Counted from the stretch's first letter, positions 1 to 12,595 are shown. The stretch is 64,000 nucleotides of DNA from Undaria pinnatifida (GCA_012845835.1 JABAKD010000005.1:4994655-5058654); one strand, 5' to 3'. Notes: generated from the sequence alone by a model not told the origin. Numbers and translations: made by a program.

Positions 1-489
1 GTCCGTTACAACGCAAGGCACTTCGCGACAAGTGCGCAGCATGATGCTACCAGTACTTCAACGTATAAAAACCTCTCGCTGTCATATCACTACACGCCTA
101 CACTATTGTAGACTGCTGTCGGTAAAACCGCAGACCTCAATTGTGTCGGTCGTTTTTCGTCTGGGGTCCAGGTTCTAAGAATAATAACGGCGTCCACATG
201 GAAGCACTCCTCATCGAAAAGGTTGAAACCCCGAAGACAGAACAGCACCAATCAACACGTTTGCCCACAGGATGGCCCGTACACACCGACAACGGCACAC
301 CTACCCTCCCGCTGCCTTACAAGAAATACCGCTACTGCCTGTGTAACGTAGCTACCCTCACCCCCCCGCTCCCGCTCCGCCTCTGCACCCCCAAACCCCA
401 CGATGGTTGGGGGTATCCACGGCAGGCAAGCCGCTTCCGGCTGTGCCCTGGCGATATGTAACTAGTTCCTCGACATGGTCTGCTACACG

Positions 490-900
490 CCCGCTGTTGG
501 GCTGTGACTCAAAATCCATCCACCTATCAATACATCTACTGGAAGTTAGAATAGAACGATACATGCGACAAGACATCTATTCATCCACCCGTCGGTCCGT
601 TCATCCGTCCACCCACCACACGTCCATCCCTTCCATTACACATTCACCCACCCGCCTTGTTTCACGTCTGCTGTGGTAGGCTCTCCTCCAAACGCATCCA
701 TCTATCCTCCTATCTAGCCAGTTAGAATCCAACGACGCATGCATTAATCCATCCATCCATCACCCCTCAATCCACCCTTTCATCCACCCACTCACCTCTC
801 CGTCCATCCCTTCATCTCACCCATATTGCCCATTCATCCATCCATCCATCCACCGACCCCGCAACATCCATCCACTCATCCAACCATGCGCCCCACTACA
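490..900. repeat. ATCC/CATC-rich low-complexity tract
   Basis: The stretch is dominated by imperfect repeats of ATCC and CATCCACC, with clusters near 600-630, 745-800 and 830-890. Open frames across it have biased Ser/His/Pro composition and no recognisable domain. No gene is supported between positions 1 and 1050. Confidence 0.75.
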
Positions 901-1054
901 GCACTACAGCACCATTTAACCCCTGTCCAACTCTATTTTTTTTTCCTATTCTAACTCCAAGTGTTTCGTCCCAATGTCGGGACTGCGGTGCTAAAAGGGC
1001 TGATATATAATACATGAGCACCCACCATTTAAATAGAGGTGTTGTTACTTATAG

Positions 1055-1243
1055 CAGGGGTTTTCAAGGATCGTGACTCGGCCCGCGGTTAATATCAGGA
1101 GGTTTGCAAAAAATCGCGGATCTAGTCGGGTCGGGTCAGAGGAGGTGTTCGAAACTCACGGGTCGGGCCAGATGGCTTGGAAAATAATACGGGTCGGGTC
1201 AGATCCGACCCACGAGAAGTGATGCGATCCGCGGAAAGCCCTG
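1055..1243 (+). repeat. GGGTC-rich dispersed element, copy A
   Basis: It begins with CAGGGGTTTTCAAGGATC and ends with GCGGAAAGCCCTG, so the ends are roughly inverted copies of each other. The interior is made of GGGTC/GACCC words. Similar blocks lie near 15.85, 25.3, 30.0, 42.6, 47.4, 52.6 and 63.6 kb. Inverted ends and dispersal suggest a short non-autonomous DNA element, but a target-site duplication was not established. Confidence 0.6.
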
Positions 1244-1724
1244 GTTTTTAGCTACTAGGTGTCTGGGATACTCATAGCGCAGCACTGATTTACTGCTGGA
1301 ACTCAGGGAGTTCCAAACATTGGTAACAGCGGGTAGACAAAAACAACAAAAGGCTAGCCGAACCCGTTTAGAACCGAACCCGCGTTCCAGAGGACAAACC
1401 ACTTGGAATTAGAGTGGACCATACTTGCGGCACAAAAAACAACGACTTTCTAGACCCCTCACAACCACACCCACGTTCAAGGGACAAACACCTACACGGA
1501 ATCCGGGCAGTAGTATATGCGGGGCCCGTTGACAAGTGCGCGGTGTGTAGTATGGAAATGGCACACAAAACGTATGAATCATTATATAACTCGTTGTCGG
1601 CGTTTTGGTGTTTCGCTTTTTTCCCTCCGAAGACCCACAGGCGCTACAGTGGGTGACGCGTGTGCTACGATAGAGGACGCACGCTACGCTAGAGGGGCGC
1701 CATTTTCTTCCTGCTGGTCTTTCA

Positions 1725-1990
1725 CTTGAGGACCTCAAAGCCTCACCCAAAAGACGCGTGCTACAACAGAGGTCGCCCCACTTTATCTCTGAGTTTTCCT
1801 TGATTTGGGAGCTCAAGACCTCTCCCAAAAACTGATTTGGAGAAAAATAAAACTGCTAACGTATGATCCCGGATGAAAAATCCCGTGGTCTAGGTACACA
1901 ATGAGAATCATGCAAAAAAAAATGGCCAATTTCGACGATTTTGGGTTAAGGAGCCCCGTCATCACCGTAGCACGCGTCAAAACCTAATTT
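1725..1990 (+). repeat. Dispersed repeat with GGTTAAGGAGCCCCGTC core, copy 1
   Basis: The text runs from a 'TTGAGGA..CTCAA' start through an A-rich middle to the core GGTTAAGGAGCCCCGTC, then GTAGCACGCGTC. Related text occurs near 3215-3430, 23655-23745, 31770-31960, 34380-34610, 44735-45015 and 56785-57225. No coding potential is seen; the class of element is unknown. Confidence 0.5.
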
Positions 1991-2023
1991 GGACAAACTT
2001 AAAACTGCTCCCCGATGAGCACT

Positions 2024-2205
2024 CTAATAGTAACGGGGACCGTCGATGGGGACAACGCAAACTATCGCTATTGCGGGAAGCGAAGGGCACGCCCGCCGGC
2101 GCTGGGTCGCGAATACAATCGAGCTAAATCGACACACGACGTGTATGAAAATACGTGGAAGTGTGGTGAGCTTAAGCTTTATTTTTCCCCATCCGCCGGA
2201 GAATG

Positions 2206-2234
<29 letters not shown>
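2024..2234 (+). repeat. SINE-like element with poly(A) end, copy 1
   Basis: About 190 bases end in CCCCATCCGCCGGAGAATG followed by a run of about 26 A. The same sequence recurs in part at 3283-3383, in reverse orientation at 62878-63085, and as a 3' end only at 16036-16077. A shared 3' end followed by poly(A), with variable 5' truncation, is what retroposed short elements show. A GGTCGCGAATAC stretch faintly resembles a pol III B box, but this is weak. Confidence 0.55.
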
Positions 2235-2237
<3 letters not shown>

Positions 2238-3282
2238 AGTGTGTGCATGTTGACTTCACCTCAAACAATTCTTTCTACCCAACTACATCAGTACACCCAG
2301 AGTCCGTGCTGATTCTTCATCCTATGGAGATACAAATTCTGGGCCAAATTATCAGTGGCGTTTGGACATGTATGTGAATATATTGGGCGGGATTTTTTTC
2401 TTCTTTTCGGCTTTTTTCACCATGTCTGCGATGACCAGAACAGACAAGGCGACGACCTCGCTCTCGTTTCCCTAAACAAGGGCAGTCGGAGCTCGCCTCG
2501 TTTCCGTCTATGTTAATGGTACTTACGGCTGTTTGTGTTGAAAAGGGAATTTTCCGTTGGATTCGGATTTTCCTCCCCGAAGCAACAAGCAAAACATCAA
2601 AGTCGAACTCCCATTATTAAGATTGCGAGCGTGTGTCAAAGTTGGCCCTCTTTCCCAGCGAGGAAGGGAGCAGGGCGAGTCAAAGCGAGGATCTTCCATC
2701 CTGGTTTCTGTAGAGCATGAGCTCTGCTGGTGCTGGTGCCGGTGCTGCTACTGCTGCACCGAAACAAAAAACGGCCGAACCTGCAGTGGGAGAGGAAAAC
2801 TGAAGAAAATCGCTCATTTTTGATATCTTAGGAAGGATTTTCATGTCTTTGGTGCATTTTCCTTCATAAAGCGAAGACCCCGGGGATTTCATCCGTCTAT
2901 CCCCTATTTTTACCCCGAGGACGTTTTTTCATGTCCCCTGGTTGAAATGAAAACATGTGCCACCATACGTACAATCCTACCCGTTGGTGAAAAACAGCCA
3001 AACAACGCGTCAAACGCGTAAACGCCACCTGTATTTCGGTTTTCTCCAACGACACCTACAATATGGCCCGGAGTGGTACAAACTATGCGGTCACTGACGG
3101 CAAAAAAAAACAGAGTAAACCAAACCAAACAGCCGCAATTCGTCAAGGTAAAGCAAGCGAAATCCAATGGCCCACGTGAAAAAAACGAAACATGTCGCAA
3201 AAAGAGGAACGAATTTTCGACGAAATTTCCGACGAATTTGGGTTAAGGAGCCCCCCGTCATTCATAAAAAAAAACAGCCAAA

Positions 3283-3383
3283 AATGCTACACACGACGCG
3301 TATGAAAATACGTGGAAGTGTGGTGAGCTAAAGCTTTATTTTTCCCCATCCGCCGGAGGATAGAAAAGAAAAAAAACAGCCAA
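3283..3383 (+). repeat. SINE-like element, 5'-truncated copy 2
   Basis: It matches the last 90 or so bases of the element at 2024-2234 almost base for base, including ATACGTGGAAGTGTGGTGAG and CCCCATCCGCCGGAGGATA, followed by an A-rich tail. It lies inside a copy of the GGAGCCCC-type repeat. Confidence 0.55.
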
Positions 3384-3698
3384 AAAATGCTGCCAGGTAC
3401 CTCTATATCTGTAGCACGCGTCAGAGGTACGAAGCACTGTTCGGCTTTTTCTTTTTTTTCCCTTATCTGTATGACGCCGCTCCTAAGCCCCAACATCGTC
3501 GAAACGTCATCCTCGTTTTGCAAAAAAAAAATGGTTGCATAATCTAGGCCATGGCAATTCATCGCTCAGCGGGTTGCACTTTTTTTCGTTCTTTGATTCT
3601 TCTTTTTTGTGTTTAGGTCACTATGTAGAGCTCCTCAAACGAGGAGCCCTACAAAAAAAAAGGCGCACCCCTACTGTAGCATGCTGTCGGGTACCCCG

Positions 3699-3802
3699 AT
3701 GTAGTAACGCCTATACAAGTAGAAACCCTTTGTTGGGGACAACAGTACATAAATTTAGTATGGGGAGAGGTTCGGGGGGTTCCCAAGGGGTTAAGATAAA
3801 CT
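3699..3802 (+). repeat. Dispersed 'TACAACTGGAAACCC' repeat
   Basis: About 100 bases of the form 'aacgcctttacaactggaa ... ggggacaa ... tttagta..ggga'. Related copies lie at 17490-17585, 24187-24292, 53548-53660 and, inverted, 7322-7445. It has no coding content and its element class is unknown. Confidence 0.5.
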
Positions 3803-3979
3803 CGTGACAAGCCCGAACAATCGCGCTTAGCTACACAGTTCTAAAGGCATTGAACAGCTCTCAGTATGCGCGGGAGCTCGGATTTGACCGCGCTCAAGTC
3901 CCGAACGCTCTAATCTTGAGCGCGCTCAAAATCGGAGTGCAACCACTACAATAGCAAAACAAAACCCTTCTTTTCTCAC

Positions 3980-4509
3980 CTGCCAAGAGCCGTACGGCAA
4001 CTGAGCCGCCAAATTCTGCAGGTGTCGAAGCGCCACCGTCCCATCCCCGGCGTCCCACTCTCCGCCGTTGCCTCCCATAGACGACGAAACCCCAAGCCTA
4101 CCCCCGCCCCCTCCCCCACACCCGCCTCCCACCCCACTCACAACCCCCTCCGAGCCCCCTGCACTTCCACCGTCGCGACAAGAGTCGCGACCCCAATCCA
4201 ACCCCCCCCCCGGCCCCGTACCCCCCCCGCGCTCCCAGAGAGGGCCCGGTACCTCCTCCGTCGCTTGCACGCTCCCACCGTCTACAGATTGTCCGAGGGG
4301 ACCGGATGATGACCCCCCCCCCCCTTGCCCGGGGTGGCCACCACCGCTGCCATCACCGCCCCCGGCCGCAGAAGGTCCGGTAGTACCGCTACCGCTACTG
4401 CTGCTACCACAGTTGCCGGGGGCAGATGGGTCGGCGCCGGCGGAGGGCGACGCGTTCTCTCGCGCATTCGTCTGGCCCGAGCTTCCGGAGCTGGTCGCGC
4501 CGTCCAACC
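3980..4509 (-). CDS. RhoGAP-type gene, low-complexity exon (partial gene)
   Basis: On the minus strand an acceptor CACCCAG at 4510-4511 opens a reading frame of two bases plus 176 codons that ends exactly at a good donor (GGCAG then GTGAGA). The protein is rich in Gly, Ser and Asp through most of its length and ends in an ordinary amphipathic stretch, VALRHLQNLAAQLPYGSWQ. That stretch could be the helix after the inserted region in a RhoGAP fold (the domain that speeds GTP hydrolysis by Rho-family GTPases), but alone it is not diagnostic. It is phase-compatible with the exon at 5094-5453. The opposite strand is also open but Pro-rich, with no splice logic. The next exon, expected below 3980, was not found. 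Confidence 0.5.
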
Positions 4510-4524
4510 CTGGGTGTGCAGAGG

Positions 4525-4760
4525 TATGGGTAAGGGTATGGTATGGGTAAGGGTATGCGCAAGGGTACGGACAAGGGTATGCGTAAGGGTATGGGTATGG
4601 GTAAGGGTAAGGGCAGGGGTACGGGTATGGGTAAGGGAATGGGTCAGAGTATTATAAAGGTATGGTTAAGGTAAGGGTACGGGTAAGGGTGAGGGTATGG
4701 GTAAGGATGAGGGTATGGGCAAGGGCAGGGGTCAGGGCAAGGGTGAGGGCGAATGCCAAT
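4525..4760 (+). repeat. Degenerate GGGTAA/GGGTAT hexamer array
   Basis: About 230 bases of imperfect GGGTAA, GGGTAT and GGGTAC units on the plus strand, resembling a decayed telomere-type or microsatellite array. It sits in the inferred intron between two exons of the minus-strand RhoGAP gene. The Val/Arg-rich frames across it are repeat artefacts. Confidence 0.7.
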
Positions 4761-5093
4761 GGTACCGGAAGAGGCGGCCCCAGAGGTCCCTCTTTTCTTC
4801 TGACACAAGCAGCTTCAACAGCAATATCAATACTACCTAACAACACCAGCATCATCACTAACTCCAACACCACAGCACCGACAAAAAACAACCACCACCG
4901 CCATCTACCGCCGCCAACACCACCAACTCCACCACCACCAACAACTTCAACAAAGCAACCAAAACCAACACCAAGACCAGCACCCGCTTAATTACTTCCA
5001 ACCCCCCAGCCCAAAACCCTCCATCTCGAGGGCACCCAAAGCCACCCCTTCTGGGCCCCCTCCAGCCCCCTTCTCCCCCCCCCCTATTCGCAC

Positions 5094-5453
5094 CTCCACC
5101 TCCCGCCCCCCCTTCCCCCTGCGCTCCCGCCGCCGCCCCGGCTGCCCCCCCCCCAGCGCCTGTTTGCCCCCTTCCCGCCCCCCTATCCGCCTCCTCATCG
5201 TCCTCATCGTCTAGCTCGTCCTCATCCTCGTCATCTTCGTCTCTCTCATCGTCGTCGTCGTCCTCCTCCTCCTCGTGGTGCTGAAGTCGTCTTGCCGCTG
5301 CCTCGGCGGCGGCAGCGGCTCGTGTCCCCGCCGCGACCACGAGCGGGTAGAGTGAGTAAGGGATGAGGGGTTCTGGCTGCCGCTTGAGATGCCACACCAC
5401 AAGCCCCGCGATCAGGGCCGGGCACTCCTGCTCCTTGAGTTTGTGCACACCGT
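5094..5453 (-). CDS. RhoGAP domain exon with acidic and Gly/Ala insert (partial gene)
   Basis: On the minus strand an acceptor CTCCAG at 5454-5459 is followed by a frame reading DGVHKLKEQECPALIAGL and then HLKRQPEPLIPYSLYPLVVA. This matches the central RhoGAP segment, where 'LK.xLRELPEPLIP' precedes the next helix. RhoGAP proteins stimulate GTP hydrolysis by Rho/Rac GTPases in the cytosol and at membranes. After about 45 residues the domain is interrupted by Ala-rich, then Glu/Asp-rich (about 35 residues), then Gly/Ala-rich sequence. The catalytic arginine normally lies about 40 residues before this segment and must be on an upstream exon. The 3' limit is uncertain: donors at 5094 and 5100 both leave one base, as the exon at 4509 requires. 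Confidence 0.6.
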
Positions 5454-5459
5454 CTGGAG

Positions 5460-5675
5460 GCCAGGGGGGGGGGGGGGGGGGGGGGTGGAATGGGTAGGGG
5501 GAGGGGGTGGGTGGGGTTAGGTGAGGCGGGGGTTGGGTGAGGTTGGGGGGGGAGGATGGAGGGGGGGGGGGTGGGGTCGGGGGGGTAATGGAGGGTAGGG
5601 GGATAGAGGGCAGGGGGGGGTAGTGGAATTAGTGAGGGGGGCGGAGTAGGAGAGGGGGGGGGGGGGGGGCTATGC
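5460..5675 (+). repeat. Poly-G and GGGGT-rich tract
   Basis: A run of 22 G at 5464-5485 is followed by about 190 bases of nearly pure G with scattered T and A. It directly precedes (in minus-strand terms) the acceptor of the RhoGAP exon, so in that transcript it reads as a C-rich pyrimidine tract. Strong G-quadruplex potential on the plus strand is expected. Confidence 0.75.
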
Positions 5676-5679
5676 GGGT

Positions 5680-8600
5680 TGCTCGCAGACGGTTGGGTGG
5701 AGAGCGAGAAACCGAAGCGATTAGCCGAGATGCCTACGTCAGGCAGCAAGGGCATAATCGTCAAGGGTGCCGGGAGGGGGAAAGGAGGCAAGGGTACACT
5801 GCCCACGCTGTAGGGTACTCGAGTCTAGAAAAACAAGGATTCACCTGGTACCAGGTTTCCACGGTAGCACAGATCAATGGCAGTGCCATCATTACAGCAA
5901 GTACATAAATAACATAAAACATGCTTCAGAAGAATTTACGTAGTAGTAGCGCCATCAACCGAAGTCACGCTTCAACAAAATACAACAGAAGTATCGGCCA
6001 CATCAGCAAGAAAACAAAACAACACCCGCTCACGCGTCAAGAAAAAACAACAGCAGCAAAAAGTACCGGTAACAGCAGCAAGAAAACACAACCACACCCG
6101 CTTTACTCAGACGCCAACAACAGCAGCAGCAGCAGCAACAGCAACAAAACACAATAACAACACCTGCCTCCATCAGACGCAGCACCAGCAGCAGAAGCGA
6201 TAAAAGCAGCAACCAAACGCAAAACCTGCCTAAATCAGAAGGCATTGCACTTCGTATTAACGGCTTAGTTGTACGAAGTGGGGCCTCCATAAGGCAACTA
6301 AAATAAGGCGCGGCCACTCCATATACGGCGGTTGAAATTGGAACGACTGCAACTCTGAATACAGCTGTTTATACGAAACGGGCGACCTCTCGATGTAGGG
6401 CAGCGAAAATTCCTTCGCACCATACCGCCTTACAGAGACCCCACTAGTGTAGTGAGGTACCAGCAATGAAAACATAATCCTCACCTTCACTGATGTCCCG
6501 CCACAGCTGTCTAATCTGGGTAAGGCTCGTCGTGTGCTGAAAGACTCGGGGCTCGTGCAAACCTGGTGACGTGTACCGTTTGAAAAAACATAATCCAAGA
6601 ACAAGGGTAAAAAAGGAGTGGGGGGGGGGGGGGGGGGGGGGGTAGTACGGGGTCAGGTTCCACGTTCATCAATATTTATCACGTGATATGATCCCAACAC
6701 AATTGCTAATCATGTCGAGAGAGAAAACAAGAGAGAACAAGAGAGATGGGAGCATGCGATGGCTAGAACAGAGATAGAGCGAGACAGAAAGATAGACAAA
6801 CGACAGCGCCAGAGTGACGGAGATACACGGAGAGAGAGTAACGGAGAGATAAAAGAGAGGTAACCCACACCTCAATCGTTGTGGACGGCCCTGCCCCAGC
6901 CCCCGCCCCCACCACACCCGCCCGGCGTGGTCACGTGCCATCCCGTGAGGGTCGCGTTTTCGCATCATGCGTGTTGCCAGATACTGTTTACACTGAAAAA
7001 CTACCAATTATGTACCCTAGTTCCAGGTACAGCCGTGGTACAGTGAATACCCCGACTTAAGAGCGCCCAGGTCAAGAGCGTTCGGGACTTAGAAGGGCAC
7101 TCGAATCGGCATGTCCCGCACATGCTAAAAACTACACATTTCCCGCTTTAGATAAAATAGCAAAAGTGTACCGGTAGTCAACAGCGCTTGTTTCGGCTTG
7201 TCAAGAGGCGCTCTTAAATTGGGATACCCACTGTACCACGATAGTGTGGTACCCTGCAGTGCGGGTTCCCAGTATAGCGCGGTTAAAAGACCCGGGCTAC
7301 GATGGGGAGGTAGAACTTTTCGGCCAAACATCGTTTTCTGAACGACGGGGCTCCTTAACCCTTTAAGAGCCCCAAAGTCCAATCCCTCCCTATACTACTT
7401 TCAAGTTATTTGTCCCCAAAAACGGATTTGCAGTTGTGAAGGGGGTAACTCCTCTAGAACCCCAAAATCCCCTCTGTACAAACCGGTACCCTGCTACTAC
7501 CTAACAAAACATCAATTAATGAGAGGTTATTAGCACATCAAAGTGCTCACATAATTATTGGTATGTTATTTGGTTCTACATGATAGGTAACATGATGCAA
7601 TGTCATCTTATGTTAGGTTTTGATTTATGAAACTAAAGACGGGCGATCGATTTAGTACGAAGCTTGCAAAGATGAGTATCGATCCTGGATTCGTCGAACT
7701 TACAACTGACGTCGTTACAAAACGGGTTTCCAGTTGTAGAGGCGTCAACCCAAAATCGTTGGAATGTCATGTTTTTCTTTTTGGCCATGTCCTTCTTTTG
7801 TGTACTTAGCCAATGGGTCCGTTCATCGGGTTGCTATTTTCAGCTTTACTCGAAATCAGTGTTCGCCTCCGAGGTATAGAGCTCTTCAGTGAACAGCCTC
7901 AGGCCAATAAAAAGGTGTACCTCCTCCGCCGTGCCATGCGTCAAAATCGCTTCTCACGATCTCGCCCTTTAGAGGACTACTGCTGTACTGCAACCGTGAA
8001 AGTTCGGGCTACCACTTGAGTACGGGTATCGTAGTCTGGCAAGGCTCCACACTAACGAAAAGTGCCACGGCTGCAGGTCAACCTCCAACAAGTAGGTGCG
8101 GTTGCGAAAGGAGTTGAAAAATTGAACAATTTCCCAGCCGATCTCCAAAGCATATGGCCTCCAAAACTAGGGTGCTATATTCGGGAGGGCGGGGGCGGGA
8201 GGGGGGGGGGGTACTCAGTTTGTGCATGGTGGTAGTCGTATGACCATACCGTCGCATCCCTACTACTTACCTCGGGACGGAGCACGTCGGGTTTTCACCA
8301 ACAGGCATATCTTTTTTGCGGGGGGGGGGGGGGGGGGGTTCGCTCTTGTTTCTGAAAGTAGAAAATGAAAACCCACACTCTTGCATGCTTCATCACAGCT
8401 AGAAACATGGCATGATACGACTACGACGAACTTCGATGGGGACGGGAGAACTATAAGTGTGTTTCTCTTGTAAGTCGCGTACCTACAGCTTACTCTGGAG
8501 AAAGTTGTGAATATCATAGTGCAGGAGACCAGAAAAGACAAATGTTATATTCAGTCGATGCCAGCATGAGTAACGTTCGATATTTTCCAGTTAAATGATG

Positions 8601-10780
8601 TATAATATGTACAATCGTACAGTGAAAAAGATATCTCGTGTTATTGTTTTTTTTCGTGCAGTACTTGAGCTTTTTAGGATTGTTGTGAAAACCCTCCGTG
8701 TCAAAGAAACGCCGTTCGTCATGAAAAAAAAAAAGTCGCGGCTGACCAGTGCCTGCAATAAGTCACCATCTTACACGAGAGCATGCCAACTCTTACACAC
8801 AGCAGTCTGATCTGCAGGTCGAAAAAGTCTTTTTCCCGATGGGACTTTTTTCGACTGCATTCTTCGCAGCCTCTTTACTATCGCCAGGCGGATCGAAATT
8901 ACGTTTTTTGCACTCTGTTTGGAGGCAGTTGGTGTGAGGGAGTGCTGCTGCATGGCAGTCCAAAGTCCGTTGGAAAAAGCTCTGTGCTTCGTGACTTCTC
9001 CTCGATAAACGCGTCAGCTTTACGCACGATGAGCCCTCATCCAAGCGGGTTCGTGGCGTTGGACTTAGCCGAAAGCTGCCAAAGCTACAGCAAGCATAGC
9101 CGCTGTTGGCAAATCGTCAGTGATACCGCGCGCTGCGGCCATCGGATGATACACGCTGCTGGGGGCGGAGCTAGAGTTTTTTCGTGATTTTTCACACATT
9201 TTTACTTTCCAGCTTCCGCATAAGCCGTGGTCACAGGTGTCCTTTCTTCTTCCCCCCGGTTCTTGTCTTCAATTTTTATCGCGCATAGGGTTCAGTAATC
9301 CCACTGCTCGTCAATTTTTCATCGAGTGTTGCTAACCCACGCTCTCGCGCTTTCCGCAAGTCAATTTGTGGACAAGACAAAGTCCCTACGAATGTATACC
9401 GGTGGTATGCACTCGAGGGGGTTCAAACTCACGAAACTGACCTATTCCAGGCGCGAGGATAGCCTGATACCCCACCGGGGCGACCGGCTATGTGCAACCC
9501 TGGCTTGCGGCAAGAAGCAGCAGCAGTGACAGCAGCCAAGTCAGCGCCGGTCCTGTTGTAGGATACTATGTGTGGTACCTCGTATGGGTGTTTGGGCGTG
9601 TATATCTTCGTGGTGGAAGGAGCGATGCCACGGGTTCAAAAACGTTTCCGACGGAGCAATCTGACTCGAACATCCGGTATCCGTGCAGTAGAGAGGAGTA
9701 AACCTACGCACGTGCCTGCCTCAATCGCAGCCGTTGTGTCAGTTCCCACAGCTAACACGCAAAAGCATAGGACTCGGATTGGACGCTTGAAGAGTAACAA
9801 GGTTCCTGGCAACAATTACATGGGATTCTAAAATTGCCCCATCACGTTTTTTTCTGGCCGAATCACTCCCGATGATGTCCCCACGGCTGGACTAAGGTAA
9901 GGGGGTTGCATAAACACAAGGGGATTGCATAAAGTGTGGGCTACATGGTTTGGCGTAAAAATAGTGGGTTCTTCGTAGTAACCCCTTACGAACCAACTTG
10001 TCAATTTGACAAAATTGCTGCAAGTTATGCATCAAGTCTCGAAAAAGCAAATCCAGATAGAAAATAGGAGATACAAACTTTTATAAGCTTGCCAACCAAG
10101 GACAGGGAGAACATCAAAAACAAAATTGGCTAAAAACTTGCCAATTTGGCAAAAAAAAAAAAATCTACCCGTCTCCAAGACACCACCACACCACAAGATT
10201 CTACCCCACCCCCGGTGATAAAAAAGCAACCTTCAAAAGCAAAGGTCGGGTTTACCACCAGGGTTCGTTAGATACCACCCCCCTGGGCCGGTACGCCTTG
10301 CGAACAAGACATACACGTAATATCACCCGGGGTCTTCGAACAAATACAAAGAAAATACCACCCGAGGTCGACACAAAAACAGCCCCTCCGAGTAGTTCGT
10401 TCTTGCACGCAAGTACGGGGGCGGTTGGCTAGCACCCCCGGTTTTCCAAAGGGAGGTAATACCAGCGTCATCGGTGATAACGGTATACGGTATAATAATC
10501 GAAATCCGCCACATTAATAAACACTTCACGCACAGGATATCACCTCATTATCTTTCGAGAGCCATCCATGCCGCTGTGTTCCCCCCCCCCCCCCCCGCCT
10601 CGAACGCCCCCTTCTTCCCCATCACCCGCACCATCGCCTAGACCTAGCACCACACGTATAACAAACCCCTCACCTAAAGCCCTTCCTCCCCCCCCCCCCC
10701 CCCCCGCCCCCGCCCCCCGCCCCCACACCCCTCACCTCCCCCCCAACCCATCCCAACCCCACCCCCTCGAACACTCCACC
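5680..10780. other. Non-coding, repeat-bearing region
   Basis: I see no supported exon here. It contains CAG/AAC microsatellite text (6030-6160), a 23-base G run (6620-6642), a GAGA-rich patch (6715-6860), an inverted copy of the 'TACAACTGGAAACCC' repeat (7322-7445), a 19-base G run (8320-8338) and a copy of a CCGTGGTCACAGGTGTC repeat (9208-9300). The minus-strand RhoGAP gene probably crosses it as intron; its missing middle exon may be hidden here. Confidence 0.5.
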
Positions 10781-11088
10781 CTCTCTTTACTCACTGATTG
10801 TACGACTTACCCCAGGATATACATGATAAACTGATGTATTATTTCCAAAACCGTCACATTTATCCCCTCAAATAATGTATAGTTTCCAGGCACATATTGA
10901 GCTGCCCCCCCCCCCCCCCCGCCCCCAATAATATACTGGTGCCAAAACCGTCAGATTTATCCCCTCGAAAGGATTTATAGCTTACATGCACAAATTGCCC
11001 CCTTCCCCCCCCCTCCCCCCCCCCCCATCCAAACCCGCTCGCTTTTGATCAAAACCAGGCCCCCACGTCCTTCGAAACTCCGCCCCAC

Positions 11089-11396
11089 CCCCCTCACCGG
11101 TTATTCGACTTACAAGATTCACTTGATAAAAGGATACATTTCCCTTCACAGCTGTCAGATTTTGTCCCCCTCAGAAACGGGTTTTGTAGTTTCCGCGCAC
11201 AGACTGACTAAAATCATCCTGTTGACCCTGATAGCTACACTGTGGTTGTAAGGGGAGTGGCCGACCTATATCCTTAATGAGGACACACAACTCGTAATGC
11301 GCGCGATCGGAGTATCACACACAGCTTGCAAAGATGAGTTTCGAAGATTTCTTCGATCTCACAGCTGGAGTGTATTTTCATTTTATACAATACGTA
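11089..11396 (+). repeat. Dispersed repeat W, copy 1
   Basis: About 300 bases including AGTTTCCGCGCACAGACTGA, CCTTAATGAGGACACACAAC and CAGCTTGCAAAGATGAGTTT. It matches 16921-17132 very closely and 59962-60262 and 40385-40557 less closely; a decayed copy lies at 10795-10995. The near identity of copies 1 and 2 suggests recent mobility. No protein domain is visible. Confidence 0.65.
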
Positions 11397-12310
11397 TGGC
11401 AACGAGAACATCAAAGCCGTTACAGGTCAAAGACACGAGGAGACGGCACTGTCATCCCTTGACCGACGTCATTTTGGCAATAATTTACCTTGACTGACGA
11501 CAAACTACTAGGTTTTAGTGTGGAACGATTGGTTTGACACTCTTGACCGCTGGACGTTTGCCCTTGACTGACACGTCTCCGGACATCTTTGTTTAGGTCA
11601 AGTGATACCTTATATCATACATGCGAACAGTACGGGTACTGCCACGCGTTTTGCTATATGTCACCCCGTTGTTGTATGATCCGCCGTAATTCTTGAAGAA
11701 ATTAGTACACCCCGTGGCCTTTCAAGATCAAGCCATGCGCAAACACGACGTATACTTCTACGCAATGCTATGGCCCCCTTGTTATCACTCAATACCTTTC
11801 CTGGAACCTGCCTGGAAGCACCAGAAGGTACCAGGTACCAATTATCTCGATATACGGTATCACCCCTCGCAGCTGCCTGCGTGGATATGCCACATGTACC
11901 AATTTTGACTCAAAGCACGGCGATCACCCCCCCCGCGTGAAACCACCCCCCGGTGATAAATTATGCAAAGCTTGAAGAAGCATGTCCACCACCACGTGGG
12001 TTTCCTCAAGTACCACCCAACCACACGAAACCCTCCCGCGGCGATAAAAAAAGCAAAACGCGAAGTAACCCATCACCCGGGGTGATTTCTGTTTCATAAT
12101 CATCACCCGGGGTGGTTCTCACGGCAAATACGGTATACCAGCGATCGGCCCGGTAACGCTTCTGGGAGCCCGGGATAGTCACATAAATAAAACTAAAATG
12201 GACCAAGATTATCAATATTGTGTGAAGAGCTTGCAGCAGCACAAGCGGAAGATTAAACGCGAGAAATCAGGGGGGTGTGGAGCGGCATTGACTCTTAATA
12301 TACGGAAGGC

Positions 12311-12595
12311 GTGTTGGTTCGGGAACACCGACATACCTGGTATATGACAGAGCACGTGCGTGTGAGGTTGCACTGGGCCGAAGGTGCAAGAATTCACGCC
12401 GATCACAGTCTCCTGAAGCAGTTCGAGAGAAATATTGACCAGCCGGCCGCGTTTGAGCGGGGACGGGAAGCTAAGTGTCGAATTACGGCAGCAAAACCTT
12501 ACTTTTTCGCGTATTTCGATGCTGAGGTGGAGAGCCTCGAAACAGGACGGGTACTGGAGAAGCGAAGCTATGCGGCAGGAAAGGACGGTTGGTAA
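12311..12595 (+). CDS. Unassigned open frame, possible exon or relic
   Basis: A 94-residue frame with balanced, non-repetitive composition, including HVRVRLHWAEGARIHADHSL and a Glu/Arg-rich end before a stop. It is flanked by repeats and has no recognised domain. The minus strand is open as well, so it may be chance. Splice sites could not be placed with confidence. I assign no function. Confidence 0.2.
   Translation: MLVREHRHTWYMTEHVRVRLHWAEGARIHADHSLLKQFERNIDQPAAFERGREAKCRITAAKPYFFAYFDAEVESLETGRVLEKRSYAAGKDGW

Noticed and set aside
4068-4550. Proline-rich plus-strand frames opposite the RhoGAP-gene exon
   Set aside because: They mirror the Gly/Ser-rich minus-strand exon, which has matching acceptor, donor and phase.
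4525-4760. A true telomere
   Set aside because: GGGTAA-type units are degenerate, short and internal, with coding exons on both sides.
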